NCBI GenBank assembly: GCA_022511205.1 | Contig: JAFLRY010000012.1 | Coordinates: 1-50,519, forward strand | Direction: 5' to 3' | DNA: 50,519 bases | Source: Eubacterium sp. | GTDB taxonomy: Bacteria > Bacillota > Clostridia > Oscillospirales > Acutalibacteraceae | Part shown: positions 33,865 to 41,996 of the stretch, one piece after another | Position numbering within the stretch: the first letter of the stretch is position 1 | Layout of the letters: each line of letters starts with the position of its first letter | Position numbers and translations under genes: made by a program | The notes under the pieces: model-generated | What the model was told of the DNA's origin: nothing | The model's input: only the letters and a program-made list of their open reading frames with translations | Databases searched by the model: none

Positions 33865-34461
33865 ATGAAAAGATTGCTTTTAACATCAACAGGCTTTAGC
33901 AATAAACGTTTTGCCTCGTTATTTCTTGAGAAAATCAATAAAGATGCGGCGGATATAAAAGTTCTTTTTGTCCCGACTGCAGCGACAGATGACGGCGCAA
34001 GAGAAATGCTGCCATGCTGCTATCAGGATTTAACAAACGTAGGAATACTTCCTGAAAACATTTTCATTTATGAATTACGGCATTTAATATCACAAGGTCA
34101 TAATAAGAGCAATTTCCCGCAACATTTTCGTTTGCTGTCCGTGAAAGAAATGGAAAATTATGACGCTGTCTATTTTTGCGGAGGAGATGAAGCTCACCTA
34201 TTGAACGAGGTCAATCGCACAGGCTTTAAAGAGATTTTGAAATCAGCCGTTGAAAATGGGCTGTTTTACATAGGCGCCAGCGCAGGAGCAGTGATTGCCG
34301 CCAAAAATCTGCCGAATAATTTAGGCTTTATAAAAAACCGTATCTACGTTCATTGTTCAAAAGGCACGCCTTGCGGTAAATTACCAACAGATAAGAATAT
34401 TTATTTAACGGATCGGCAAGCCGTTTGGATAGAAGGAGATACCTATGAGATCATCGAATAA
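33865..34461 (+). CDS. Peptidase S51 family protein (dipeptidase E-like)
   Basis: A 198-residue cytoplasmic protein with a class I glutamine-amidotransferase-like fold of family S51. The nucleophile Ser lies in GASAGAV (about 140), and VLFVPTAAT and VYFCGGDEAHLL are family patterns. Dipeptidase E cuts Asp-X dipeptides; closeness to that enzyme is moderate. The ATG at 33865 follows AGGAG by nine bases. Its last 17 bases overlap the DUF2461 gene. Confidence 0.82.
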   Translation: MKRLLLTSTGFSNKRFASLFLEKINKDAADIKVLFVPTAATDDGAREMLPCCYQDLTNVGILPENIFIYELRHLISQGHNKSNFPQHFRLLSVKEMENYDAVYFCGGDEAHLLNEVNRTGFKEILKSAVENGLFYIGASAGAVIAAKNLPNNLGFIKNRIYVHCSKGTPCGKLPTDKNIYLTDRQAVWIEGDTYEIIE

Positions 34462-35122
34462 CGGCTTTTGCGGGTTTTCTCCTGAAATGGTCTCTTTTCT
34501 TTTCGAACTGAAATTCTCAAACACTATAGATAAACAAGCGGAGAATCTGAAAAAGTACAAGAGGCTTATATCCGAACCCTTAATATTGCTTTATGATGAT
34601 CTGCTTGAAACTGTCTTAGATTTGGGACTATCAGTTGAAACAAAGCTCTCCCGCTGTGTATCAACTCCTTATACAGACAGGCGGTTTTCACCACAAGCGC
34701 CGCTGAAAGAGTATATGTATATCAGATTTAAGCAACTTGGAAAGAAAACAGATATACCGGGACTGTATTTTGATATGGGTATAGATCATTACGGCTACGG
34801 TATTCGCATATACAAGCAAACTTCAAGCGGTATGGGCAAACTCCGCGAGCAGATAAAGGAGGAGCCGCAAAAGTTTTCTGCCGCTATTGAGAAGATTTCG
34901 TCCGCAGGTTTTGCGATAATCGGTGAGAAATATAAAATAGATCATTTCCCCGAAATATCTGAATGTAAGGCAAAGGAGATTCTCAACCGGCGCAGTTTTT
35001 ATATAGAAAAAGCCGTACCTGTCAGCGATACTGTATTTTCTTCTGCTTTAGCGGAAGAGCTTTCTTGTGCTTACAGACAGATTAACAATTTTTATCAGTT
35101 ATTGGTAGAGGGCTTACGATGA
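34445..35122 (+). CDS. DUF2461 family protein
   Basis: A 225-residue protein of DUF2461 (TIGR02453). The family patterns are visible in the N-terminal part (GFSPEMVSFLFELKFSN) and in the middle (YMYIRFKQLGKKTDIPGLYFDM, then YGIRIYKQTSSGM). No catalytic residues are known and no membrane segment is present. The ATG lies in the end of the S51 gene after GGAGATACCT. Within the cassette it stands between a peptidase and two AlkZ-related genes; its role is unknown. Confidence 0.8.
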   Translation: MRSSNNGFCGFSPEMVSFLFELKFSNTIDKQAENLKKYKRLISEPLILLYDDLLETVLDLGLSVETKLSRCVSTPYTDRRFSPQAPLKEYMYIRFKQLGKKTDIPGLYFDMGIDHYGYGIRIYKQTSSGMGKLREQIKEEPQKFSAAIEKISSAGFAIIGEKYKIDHFPEISECKAKEILNRRSFYIEKAVPVSDTVFSSALAEELSCAYRQINNFYQLLVEGLR

Positions 35123-35136
35123 AAAGAGGAATATAA

Positions 35137-35826
35137 ATGATAAGGAATTTTTCAGATTTCTGCGAAGAATTGAATGAATGCGGGTTTTCTATGGGCGGTG
35201 GAAACGCCAAAGGCATATTCGCACTGATACCCTATGGGTGGGAGGAGCAGGAATTCGTTGATTCTTGCGTGAAATGGCACACGGGCGACCCTGAGACAGA
35301 CCCTTGGGAATGGCGCATGCGGGTGCTTGAAGAGCGGGACGATATCGCCTATTCAAAGCTGTTTTTTCGCACCAGCGGATACATAAATAAAGAATGGTAT
35401 CCGTATTTTTACGCAGTACGCAGAAATGGTGAAAGCTTTGAAGAAGCTTATGAAAGCGGCACAATTAGCTTTATGGCAAAGCGCATCTACGATATTATTT
35501 CATGCGGCGAGATAGCGCTTCACGATATCAAGCGTTTCGGTGGTTTTCGGAAAGAGGATAATTCGCAGTTTGACCGCGCTATGGTAGAACTTCAAACGAG
35601 AATGTTCATTACGATGTGCGGCAGAGCGCAGAAAAGGAACAAATACGGCGAGGGCTACGGCTGGAACAGCACGGTATTCACGACCGTTGAAAGCTTCTGG
35701 AGTGAACGCGGTTTTGAGATACCCGAGTATGATCCCGCTGAAAGCTACGATAAAATCAAAGCGCAGATATTGAAGCTTAACCCACAAGCTGAGCAAAAGA
35801 AAATAGACAAATTCATCAGAGGATAA
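35137..35826 (+). CDS. AlkZ-related protein
   Basis: A 229-residue soluble protein. It opens with FSDFCEELNECGFSMGGGN and has GIFALIPYGWEEQ, HTGDPETDPWEWRMRVLEE and IAYSKLFFRTSGYI, which I recognise from proteins annotated as AlkZ-related in Clostridia. The enzyme activity is not known. It starts 14 bp after DUF2461 and ends 13 bp before the winged-helix AlkZ-like gene, so the two AlkZ relatives form a pair. Confidence 0.65.
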   Translation: MIRNFSDFCEELNECGFSMGGGNAKGIFALIPYGWEEQEFVDSCVKWHTGDPETDPWEWRMRVLEERDDIAYSKLFFRTSGYINKEWYPYFYAVRRNGESFEEAYESGTISFMAKRIYDIISCGEIALHDIKRFGGFRKEDNSQFDRAMVELQTRMFITMCGRAQKRNKYGEGYGWNSTVFTTVESFWSERGFEIPEYDPAESYDKIKAQILKLNPQAEQKKIDKFIRG

Positions 35827-35839
35827 AGAGGTAAATAAA

Positions 35840-36889
35840 ATGAACAATATGAAGATGATTTCGCTTCGAATGGAGCGGCAAGGATTCATTAATAAAGTTA
35901 ATGAAGCTGAATATTTGGCTTTATACCGGGATATGCAGCCCGGGCAGAACGTCTACTGGAACGGCTTCGGCGATCCCCCTTCATTGACTTTTCGCACCGA
36001 CTTTGACGATATCGAGTTTAACCGCGTTCGTCAGAACAAGCGCGAGCTTATCAAGGGTCGCTTTGCGGGCGGAAATCTCGGCTGGATCGTTCCCGAGGAT
36101 TTGGAATTATTCGCGGCGCTTTACCGCAAACCTCTCACCTCTCCCACCGATAAACAGGAGGCTCTGCTTGAGCTTATCAGAAAATCAGGGCCGCTCAACA
36201 TACAACAGATGAAAGAGGAAACGGGAATGCTCGTTAAGGAGATCACCCCTGCCCTGCACCGCCTTCAGGAAGCGTTTCTTATCTATGAGGATCAGTATGA
36301 CGGCGAATGGGATCGCGGCTGGTACCGCTTTGAGGAGATTTTCCCTGATGTCAATATCAACGCAATGTCCCGCGTTGAGGCGCTCAAAATCGTGCTTAAA
36401 AGATTTGCCTACCGCATCGTATGGTTTGACGCGGATATGGCGAAATCATATTACAAACTTCCCGCGAAGGATATCAAAGCGGCATTGGCTGAGCTTGAAA
36501 ATGACGGAACGCTCGTTTCCTTTGAGAACGGTTACATACTGAACGAAGACGCTGAATTGCTAAAAACATACGAGCCTAAAGAATTCTCTTTCGTTTACGG
36601 CATACACAGAAATGATTTCCTATTCAAAGCGCACGAACATATACTCAAAACGAAAGTTGCCGAAGAAACGGCAAATCTTGAATACGATCACGAGCTTTTG
36701 CAATGTCTTCTTATAGACGGTGAATTTCACGGAGCAACAGTTGGCCACTTCAGAAACGGCCCATACGATTTAAATGACGTGATTTGCGATCTTTCCAATG
36801 CCGAGGAACGCAAGGACGAAATCATTAAAGCAATACAAGACGTAAATTACGGCAAAATGCCGAGCAGATTCAACGGAAAGGAGATATGA
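35840..36889 (+). CDS. AlkZ/YcaQ-like winged-helix DNA glycosylase family protein
   Basis: A 349-residue protein that resembles the HTH_42 (AlkZ/YcaQ) family of DNA glycosylases, which remove bulky or crosslinked alkylated bases. Several winged-helix-like units are visible (about 100-150, GPLNIQQMKEETGMLVKEIT; about 175-235, with LPAKDIKAALAELENDGTLVSF). The QxQ or QxD catalytic pattern could not be placed with confidence, so activity is uncertain and a DNA-binding but non-catalytic role is possible. It starts 13 bp after the AlkZ-related gene and its end overlaps the next start. Confidence 0.65.
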   Translation: MNNMKMISLRMERQGFINKVNEAEYLALYRDMQPGQNVYWNGFGDPPSLTFRTDFDDIEFNRVRQNKRELIKGRFAGGNLGWIVPEDLELFAALYRKPLTSPTDKQEALLELIRKSGPLNIQQMKEETGMLVKEITPALHRLQEAFLIYEDQYDGEWDRGWYRFEEIFPDVNINAMSRVEALKIVLKRFAYRIVWFDADMAKSYYKLPAKDIKAALAELENDGTLVSFENGYILNEDAELLKTYEPKEFSFVYGIHRNDFLFKAHEHILKTKVAEETANLEYDHELLQCLLIDGEFHGATVGHFRNGPYDLNDVICDLSNAEERKDEIIKAIQDVNYGKMPSRFNGKEI

Positions 36890-37137
36890 ATATGAGATTA
36901 TCGGTATGTGGAATAGACTGTGAAACCTGCAAGTACAAAGCGGAAATGAACTGCGGCGGTTGCACCGCCAAAGAATGCAAGGTGTTCTGGGGTAAATGCG
37001 AGCTGCATCAATGCTGCACTGAAAAGGGACAAGAGCATTGCGGACAATGCGCGGAATTCCCCTGCGCGAAACTGCAAGAATGGGCATCGCAGGAAAACCC
37101 TGAAAGAATAGATAATTTAAGGGCAATCATCAATTAA
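36886..37137 (+). CDS. DUF3795 small cysteine-rich protein
   Basis: An 83-residue cysteine-rich protein of the DUF3795 type. It holds CGIDCETCKYK, NCGGCTAKECKVFWGKCEL, CC, and HCGQCAEFPCAKL, enough cysteines for a zinc or iron-sulfur site. The ATG overlaps the stop of the AlkZ-like gene (ATGA), and a second ATG at 36892 is an alternative start. It closes the cassette and a terminator follows. Function unknown. Confidence 0.78.
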   Translation: MNMRLSVCGIDCETCKYKAEMNCGGCTAKECKVFWGKCELHQCCTEKGQEHCGQCAEFPCAKLQEWASQENPERIDNLRAIIN

Positions 37138-37147
37138 ATCGTGCAGG

Positions 37148-37179
37148 AAAAGGCTTCTCCTCTTAGGTGAAGCCTTTTT
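37148..37179 (+). terminator. Terminator of the WYL/AlkZ cassette
   Basis: An AAAAGGCTTC/GAAGCCTTTT stem with a loop of 11 bases and a TTTTTAT tail, ten bases after the DUF3795 stop. Confidence 0.82.
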
Positions 37180-37223
37180 ATAATAAATAAGTTAACAAAA
37201 TAGTTAAAATAATAAGCATAACA

Positions 37224-37252
37224 TTGACAAAAGATGAACGATATTATAGAAT
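37224..37252 (+). promoter_or_regulatory. Strong promoter of the acn-icd-rex genes
   Basis: A perfect TTGACA (37224-37229), a 17-bp spacer and TAGAAT (37247-37252), 52 bp before the aconitase ATG. Confidence 0.8.
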
Positions 37253-37269
37253 TATTCTGCAATTCTATA
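37245..37269 (+). promoter_or_regulatory. Inverted repeat overlapping the acn promoter, likely operator
   Basis: A perfect TATAGAATT-ATTCTGC-AATTCTATA dyad covers the -10 box and the start region. A protein bound here would block transcription. It does not fit the known Rex consensus. Confidence 0.6.
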
Positions 37270-37304
37270 ACAAAAAGCAAACTATAAAAAACAGGAGGAA
37301 GCGT

Positions 37305-39242
37305 ATGGGACTTACACTTGCACAAAAATTAATTAAGGCTCATCTTGTAGAAGGCGAAATGATACCGGGGCAGGAGATCGGTCTTCGTATAGATCAAACG
37401 CTCACGCAGGACGCTACGGGTACTATGGCTTATCTTGAATTCGAGGCTATGGGTGTTGACCGCGTTAAGACTGAAAAAAGCGTTGCTTATATCGATCATA
37501 ACACCCTGCAGACGGGCTTTGAAAATGCCGACGATCACCGTTACATACAGTCCGTAACGAAAAAACACGGCATTTATTTTTCAAGACCCGGTAACGGCAT
37601 CTGCCATCAGGTTCATCTTGAAAGATTCGGTATCCCCGGCAAAACTCTCATCGGCTCAGACAGCCATACTCCTACCGGCGGCGGTATCGGTATGCTGGCT
37701 ATGGGCGCCGGCGGACTTGACGTTGCGGTTGCCATGGGCGGCGGCACATATTACATCCCCATGCCCAAAATGACGAGGATCAATCTCCACGGCTACTTAA
37801 AGCCGTGGGTTTCCGCCAAAGACGTTATTCTTGCGGTTTTAAAGATAATGAGCGTTAAAGGCGGCGTGGGCAAGATCATCGAATACGGCGGAGAAGGCGT
37901 TAAGACCCTTTCCGTTCCCGAAAGAGCCACTATAACGAATATGGGCGCTGAGCTTGGCGCTACCACATCTATTTTCCCCTCTGACGAGATCACCCTTGCT
38001 TTCCTTAAGGCTCAGGGCAGAGAGAGCGACTGGACGGAGATTTTACCGGACGCTGACGCTGAATATGACGAGATCATTGATATCGACCTCTGCTCCCTCG
38101 TTCCTATGGCGGCTTGCCCCCATATGCCCGATCAGGTAAAGACCACTGAGGAAATCGGCAAGATAAAAGTGGATCAGGTGGCTATCGGCTCCTGCACAAA
38201 CTCTTCTTTCGTTGATATGATGAAGGTTGCCGCAATTCTTAAGGGCAAGACTGTTGATCCCGGCGTTTCACTTTGCATTGCCCCCGGCTCAAAGCAGGTG
38301 CTCAATATGCTTGCCTTAAACGGCGCGCTCTCCGATATGATAAACGCCGGCGCGAGAATTCTTGAATCCGCCTGCGGCCCTTGCATCGGTATGGGTCAGA
38401 GCCCCAATTCTAAGGGCGTTTCACTCCGTACCTTCAACAGAAACTTCGAGGGCAGAAGCGGAACGAAGGACGCGGGAATCTATCTCGTTTCTCCCGAGGT
38501 TGCCGCGGCTTCCGCCCTTACAGGATATCTCACCGACCCGAGAGAGCTGGGCGAGGCCCCCGAGGTTACGATGCCCGATGAATTTATCGTGAACGATAAT
38601 ATGATAGAAGCGCCCGCTTCACCTGAGGAAGCAAAGGACGTTGAAGTCGTACGCGGTCCAAACATCAAGCCTTTCCCCAAGACGGAAGCGCTTCCCGAGG
38701 AGATCACCGCTAAGGTTATGCTTAAGGTTGGCGACAATATCACCACAGACCACATTATGCCCGCAGGCGCGAAGATCCTCCCTTACCGCTCAAATATCCC
38801 TCACCTTTCACAGTATTGTTTCGGCGTTTGCGACGAAGAATTCCCCGAAAGGATCAAGGCTGAGGGCAAGGGCTTCGTTATCGGCGGAGCAAACTACGGT
38901 CAGGGTTCAAGCCGTGAACACGCGGCGCTCGTACCCCTTTATCTCGGCGTAAAAGCGGTCATCACCAAGAGCTTTGCGAGAATCCACGTTGCGAACCTCG
39001 TAAACGCCGGAATACTCCCCTTCACTTTCAAGAACGAAGCGGATTACGACAAGATTTCTCAGCTTGACGAGCTGACTCTGCCGTCCATAAGAGAGCGCCT
39101 TAAGAATAACGAAGCCGTTATCCTTAAGAATAACACCACCGGCGAGGAATATGAGCTTGATTCCGCTCATTTATCAGAGCGCCAGAGGGCAATGCTCCTC
39201 TGCGGCGGACTGCTCGATTACACGAGAGAAATGAATAAATAA
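37305..39242 (+). CDS. acn: Aconitate hydratase (Aquifex type)
   Basis: A 645-residue [4Fe-4S] enzyme that isomerises citrate to isocitrate. Length and order suggest the Aquifex-type aconitase that resembles an isopropylmalate dehydratase large and small subunit joined. The cluster cysteines are in GSCTNSS and CGPCIGMG (near 310-375), and the swivel domain has GDNITTDHIMPAGAKILPYRSN and YGQGSSREHAAL. The ATG at 37305 follows AGGAGG. It is read with icd and probably rex. With isocitrate dehydrogenase it makes 2-oxoglutarate, likely for glutamate in a fermenting cell; citrate synthase is not in the window. Confidence 0.92.
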   Translation: MGLTLAQKLIKAHLVEGEMIPGQEIGLRIDQTLTQDATGTMAYLEFEAMGVDRVKTEKSVAYIDHNTLQTGFENADDHRYIQSVTKKHGIYFSRPGNGICHQVHLERFGIPGKTLIGSDSHTPTGGGIGMLAMGAGGLDVAVAMGGGTYYIPMPKMTRINLHGYLKPWVSAKDVILAVLKIMSVKGGVGKIIEYGGEGVKTLSVPERATITNMGAELGATTSIFPSDEITLAFLKAQGRESDWTEILPDADAEYDEIIDIDLCSLVPMAACPHMPDQVKTTEEIGKIKVDQVAIGSCTNSSFVDMMKVAAILKGKTVDPGVSLCIAPGSKQVLNMLALNGALSDMINAGARILESACGPCIGMGQSPNSKGVSLRTFNRNFEGRSGTKDAGIYLVSPEVAAASALTGYLTDPRELGEAPEVTMPDEFIVNDNMIEAPASPEEAKDVEVVRGPNIKPFPKTEALPEEITAKVMLKVGDNITTDHIMPAGAKILPYRSNIPHLSQYCFGVCDEEFPERIKAEGKGFVIGGANYGQGSSREHAALVPLYLGVKAVITKSFARIHVANLVNAGILPFTFKNEADYDKISQLDELTLPSIRERLKNNEAVILKNNTTGEEYELDSAHLSERQRAMLLCGGLLDYTREMNK

Positions 39243-39314
39243 GGAATGCTTGCCGTGGCAAAGCAGAACCTTGTTGATTACGCAATAACAATTAAGATAT
39301 TAAGGAGATATACT

Positions 39315-40496
39315 ATGACAAACGAAAAAGATAAGCTCGCCATTGACGAGGCGGTTGAAAAATTCCGTTCACTTATGGAAGGTCAGCTCGAGAGAGCAAA
39401 GAGAATAAAAGAGGAAAAGGATTTCATCGATTTTGATAAGCTTGATACGATCGTTATCGGTATTTGCGGCGGCGACGGTATCGGCCCCATTATCACCAAC
39501 GAAAGCCAGAGAGTGCTTGAATTCCTGCTTAAGGACGAGGTTGCAAACGGCAAGGTTCAATTCAAGGTAATTGACGGACTGACCATCGAAAACAGAATCG
39601 CCTGCCTTAAGGCAATCCCCGATGACGTGCTTGAGGAATTAAAGGCCTGCCACGTTATCCTGAAGGGCCCGACCACCACTCCCCACCAGGGAGACGGTAT
39701 GCCAAATATTGAATCCGCTAACGTTGCCATGAGAAAAGCGCTCGATCTTTTCGCCAATATGCGCCCTGTTAAAGTTCCCGAGGAGGGCATTGATTGGACC
39801 TTCTTCCGTGAGAACACTGAGGGCGGCTACGCGGTCGGCTCATACGGCGTGAATATCACCGATGATCTTGCAGTTGACTTCACGGTTGCTTCTCAGGAGG
39901 GCTGCGAGAGAATCGCGCGCCTTGCTTATGAATATGCAAGAAAGAACAACAAAGGCAAGGTTTCCATCATCACAAAGGCGAATATCATCAAAACTACAGA
40001 CGGTAAATTCCTCAACATCGCCAAGAAAGTCGGCGAGGAATATCCCGATATCGTTACCGATGATTGGTTTATCGATATCACCACCGCGAAGCTTATCGAT
40101 CCCAAGAGAAGAACGGATTTCAAGGTTTTCGTTCTCCCCAACCTTTACGGCGATATCATTACAGACGAAGCGGCTGAATTCCAGGGCGGCGTAGGCACGG
40201 CAGGCTCTGCGAACATCGGTAAGCGCTACGCTATGTTTGAGGCTATCCACGGCTCTGCTCCCAGAATGCTGGCAGAAGGCAGAGGTCAGTACGCCGATCC
40301 CTGCAGTATGCTTCGCGCTTCCGTGATGCTTCTTTCCCACATCGGCTATCAGGACAAGGCAAACGCCCTTGAAGCCGCACTCGACAAATGTATGTATGAG
40401 GAAAAGAAGCTCACCATTACGGGCAGAGATACCGGCTGCACCTGCAAGGAATTCGGCGATTACGTAATGGAAACAATTACCGAGATGACTAAATAA
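39315..40496 (+). CDS. icd: Isocitrate dehydrogenase (NAD(P)-dependent, isocitrate/isopropylmalate family)
   Basis: A 393-residue decarboxylating dehydrogenase. GICGGDGIGPIITNESQ (about 50-66) is the N-terminal family pattern, RENTEGGY holds the substrate Arg, and NLYGDIITDEAAEFQGGVG the metal-binding Asp residues. The ATG at 39315 follows AAGGAGA. Adjacency to aconitase supports isocitrate rather than isopropylmalate or homoisocitrate as substrate. Cofactor choice cannot be read by eye. It lies 72 bp after acn with no terminator between. Confidence 0.85.
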   Translation: MTNEKDKLAIDEAVEKFRSLMEGQLERAKRIKEEKDFIDFDKLDTIVIGICGGDGIGPIITNESQRVLEFLLKDEVANGKVQFKVIDGLTIENRIACLKAIPDDVLEELKACHVILKGPTTTPHQGDGMPNIESANVAMRKALDLFANMRPVKVPEEGIDWTFFRENTEGGYAVGSYGVNITDDLAVDFTVASQEGCERIARLAYEYARKNNKGKVSIITKANIIKTTDGKFLNIAKKVGEEYPDIVTDDWFIDITTAKLIDPKRRTDFKVFVLPNLYGDIITDEAAEFQGGVGTAGSANIGKRYAMFEAIHGSAPRMLAEGRGQYADPCSMLRASVMLLSHIGYQDKANALEAALDKCMYEEKKLTITGRDTGCTCKEFGDYVMETITEMTK

Positions 40497-40569
40497 TCAC
40501 ATTCATCGATTTATTTTAAAGAAAAGGCTGTACACCAAACCGCCCTTAGCGCGAAAGAGAGGAAAGAAT

Positions 40570-41223
40570 ATGGATAAAAAAGACGATATCTCCATTTCCG
40601 TTATAAAAAGGCTTCCCCGCTACTACCGTTTTCTTCAGCACCTTAAGGAAAACGGTATAGTCAGGATAAGCTCCAAGGAGCTTGCAGACAAAATGGGGCT
40701 TACCGCTTCGCAGATACGCCACGATTTCAACTGCTTCGGCGGCTTCGGTCAGCAGGGCTACGGCTACAATGTGCCTGAGCTTTACGGCAAGATCGGCGAG
40801 ATCCTCGGCGTGAATATCGAAAGAAAAACGATACTCATCGGCGCGGGCAATCTCGGCAAAGCTGTTTGCAACAAGATCTTCGGCGTGAACAGCGGCTTTA
40901 AGCTCATTGGAATTTTCGATAAAAACGAGGCTATCTGCGGAAATATTATCAAAGGTATACCCGTAAGAAGCATTGATTACATCGAAAATTTCTGTATAGA
41001 CAACAGACCGGTATGCGCGGTAGTGTGCATTCCCTCAAACGATATGAAGGAGCTTACCGATATTCTCATTAAGCTTGGTATCAAGAGCTTTTGGAATTTC
41101 AGCAATTACGATATTGCCATGGCTCACCCCGAGGTGCTCGTTGAAAACGTTCATCTTACAGACAGCCTGATGACCCTCGGTTATCTCACAGCAGAAGCAG
41201 CCGCTAAGGTATCGGAGGAATAA
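40570..41223 (+). CDS. rex: Redox-sensing transcriptional repressor Rex
   Basis: A 217-residue repressor that binds NADH and NAD to sense the redox state and in Clostridia represses fermentation genes when NADH is low. The N-terminal winged helix (about 5-80, with RISSKELADKMGLTASQIRHD) and the Rossmann motif GAGNLGKAV (about 92-100) are clear. No terminator separates it from icd (73 bp), so a joint transcript with acn and icd is possible. A short hypothetical gene follows 3 bp after it. No convincing Rex operator was found nearby. Confidence 0.94.
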   Translation: MDKKDDISISVIKRLPRYYRFLQHLKENGIVRISSKELADKMGLTASQIRHDFNCFGGFGQQGYGYNVPELYGKIGEILGVNIERKTILIGAGNLGKAVCNKIFGVNSGFKLIGIFDKNEAICGNIIKGIPVRSIDYIENFCIDNRPVCAVVCIPSNDMKELTDILIKLGIKSFWNFSNYDIAMAHPEVLVENVHLTDSLMTLGYLTAEAAAKVSEE

Positions 41224-41226
41224 GCA

Positions 41227-41910
41227 GTGATTCGAATAAGTACTAAGGAAATAGTTGACATACTCCCCTATGGCGACGGCAAAGCGATAGTGGTTGAGAA
41301 AAATCCTATTTCTATCGATAAAAAGTTCAAAGTCACCTACAGTGTAGTTGATTTTGATGCAAAAACGAAGGATGTTCTGACGAAAAACGCCTATCTGCTG
41401 AGAAAATTCGGCTCTGCTTATAAAAATATAAGCGAAACGATCCCGAATTTCGTTCAGTGTGACGCGGCGGTGCTTTATGACAGGCGCGTTTTGGTAATAT
41501 ACCCAAACGGCGAAGCAGGTATTTTTGACCGCGAAGGGGAGCTTTCCTGGAGCGGATACTTCAGGTATCACGATAAAACCGTTTACGGTCTTGCTCTTGA
41601 AGGCAAGTATTTCTGGGCGGTCTGCCCACAGGAGCGGTGCGTTATCCGCTATTCAAGCCAGACGATGCAGGTTGATTTAAGGATAGGCGGTAAAGACGCC
41701 AATACCTTTATTAATCCCACCCACATATCTGCGGACGGCGAAAATATTTACGTCTGCTCCCACTCAAACAAGGTGAGAAAAATCGACGGATCAAATTTCA
41801 CCGTTTCGGACCACCTCAGGTTTGACGAGCCTGTTAGCCGATACTATAGATTAGGGAAGTTTTCCGTTGCCGTTTTGCAAAGCGGAACTTACCTTTTTGA
41901 TGAGAAATAA
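41227..41910 (+). CDS. Hypothetical protein, possibly beta-propeller-like
   Basis: A 227-residue protein read from a GTG 3 bp after rex. It has repeated strand-rich pieces with NGEAGIFDREGELSWSGYF, GLALEGKYFWAVCP and ISADGENIYVCSHSNKVRKI, which suggest a beta-propeller or NHL-like fold without a known function. No signal peptide or membrane helix is present. It is coupled to rex, so it may respond to the same cell state, but no more can be said. Confidence 0.7.
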   Translation: MIRISTKEIVDILPYGDGKAIVVEKNPISIDKKFKVTYSVVDFDAKTKDVLTKNAYLLRKFGSAYKNISETIPNFVQCDAAVLYDRRVLVIYPNGEAGIFDREGELSWSGYFRYHDKTVYGLALEGKYFWAVCPQERCVIRYSSQTMQVDLRIGGKDANTFINPTHISADGENIYVCSHSNKVRKIDGSNFTVSDHLRFDEPVSRYYRLGKFSVAVLQSGTYLFDEK

Positions 41911-41927
41911 ATAAAAATAGTATAAAT

Positions 41928-41965
41928 AAAAGCATTGAGCGTATTTTCTCAATGCTTTTAGTTTT
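41928..41965. terminator. Bidirectional terminator between the rex genes and ldh
   Basis: An AAAAGCATTGAG/CTCAATGCTTTT stem with an eight-base loop and U-rich tails on both strands. Confidence 0.85.
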
Positions 41966-41996
41966 TATTATTCGAATTTTGCCTGAAAAAAAGCAA

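Noticed and set aside
37180-37204. Rex-binding site upstream of acn (GTTAACAAAATAGTTAA-like sequence)
   Set aside because: Only one half matches TTAACAA; the second half matches four of seven positions at the required spacing.
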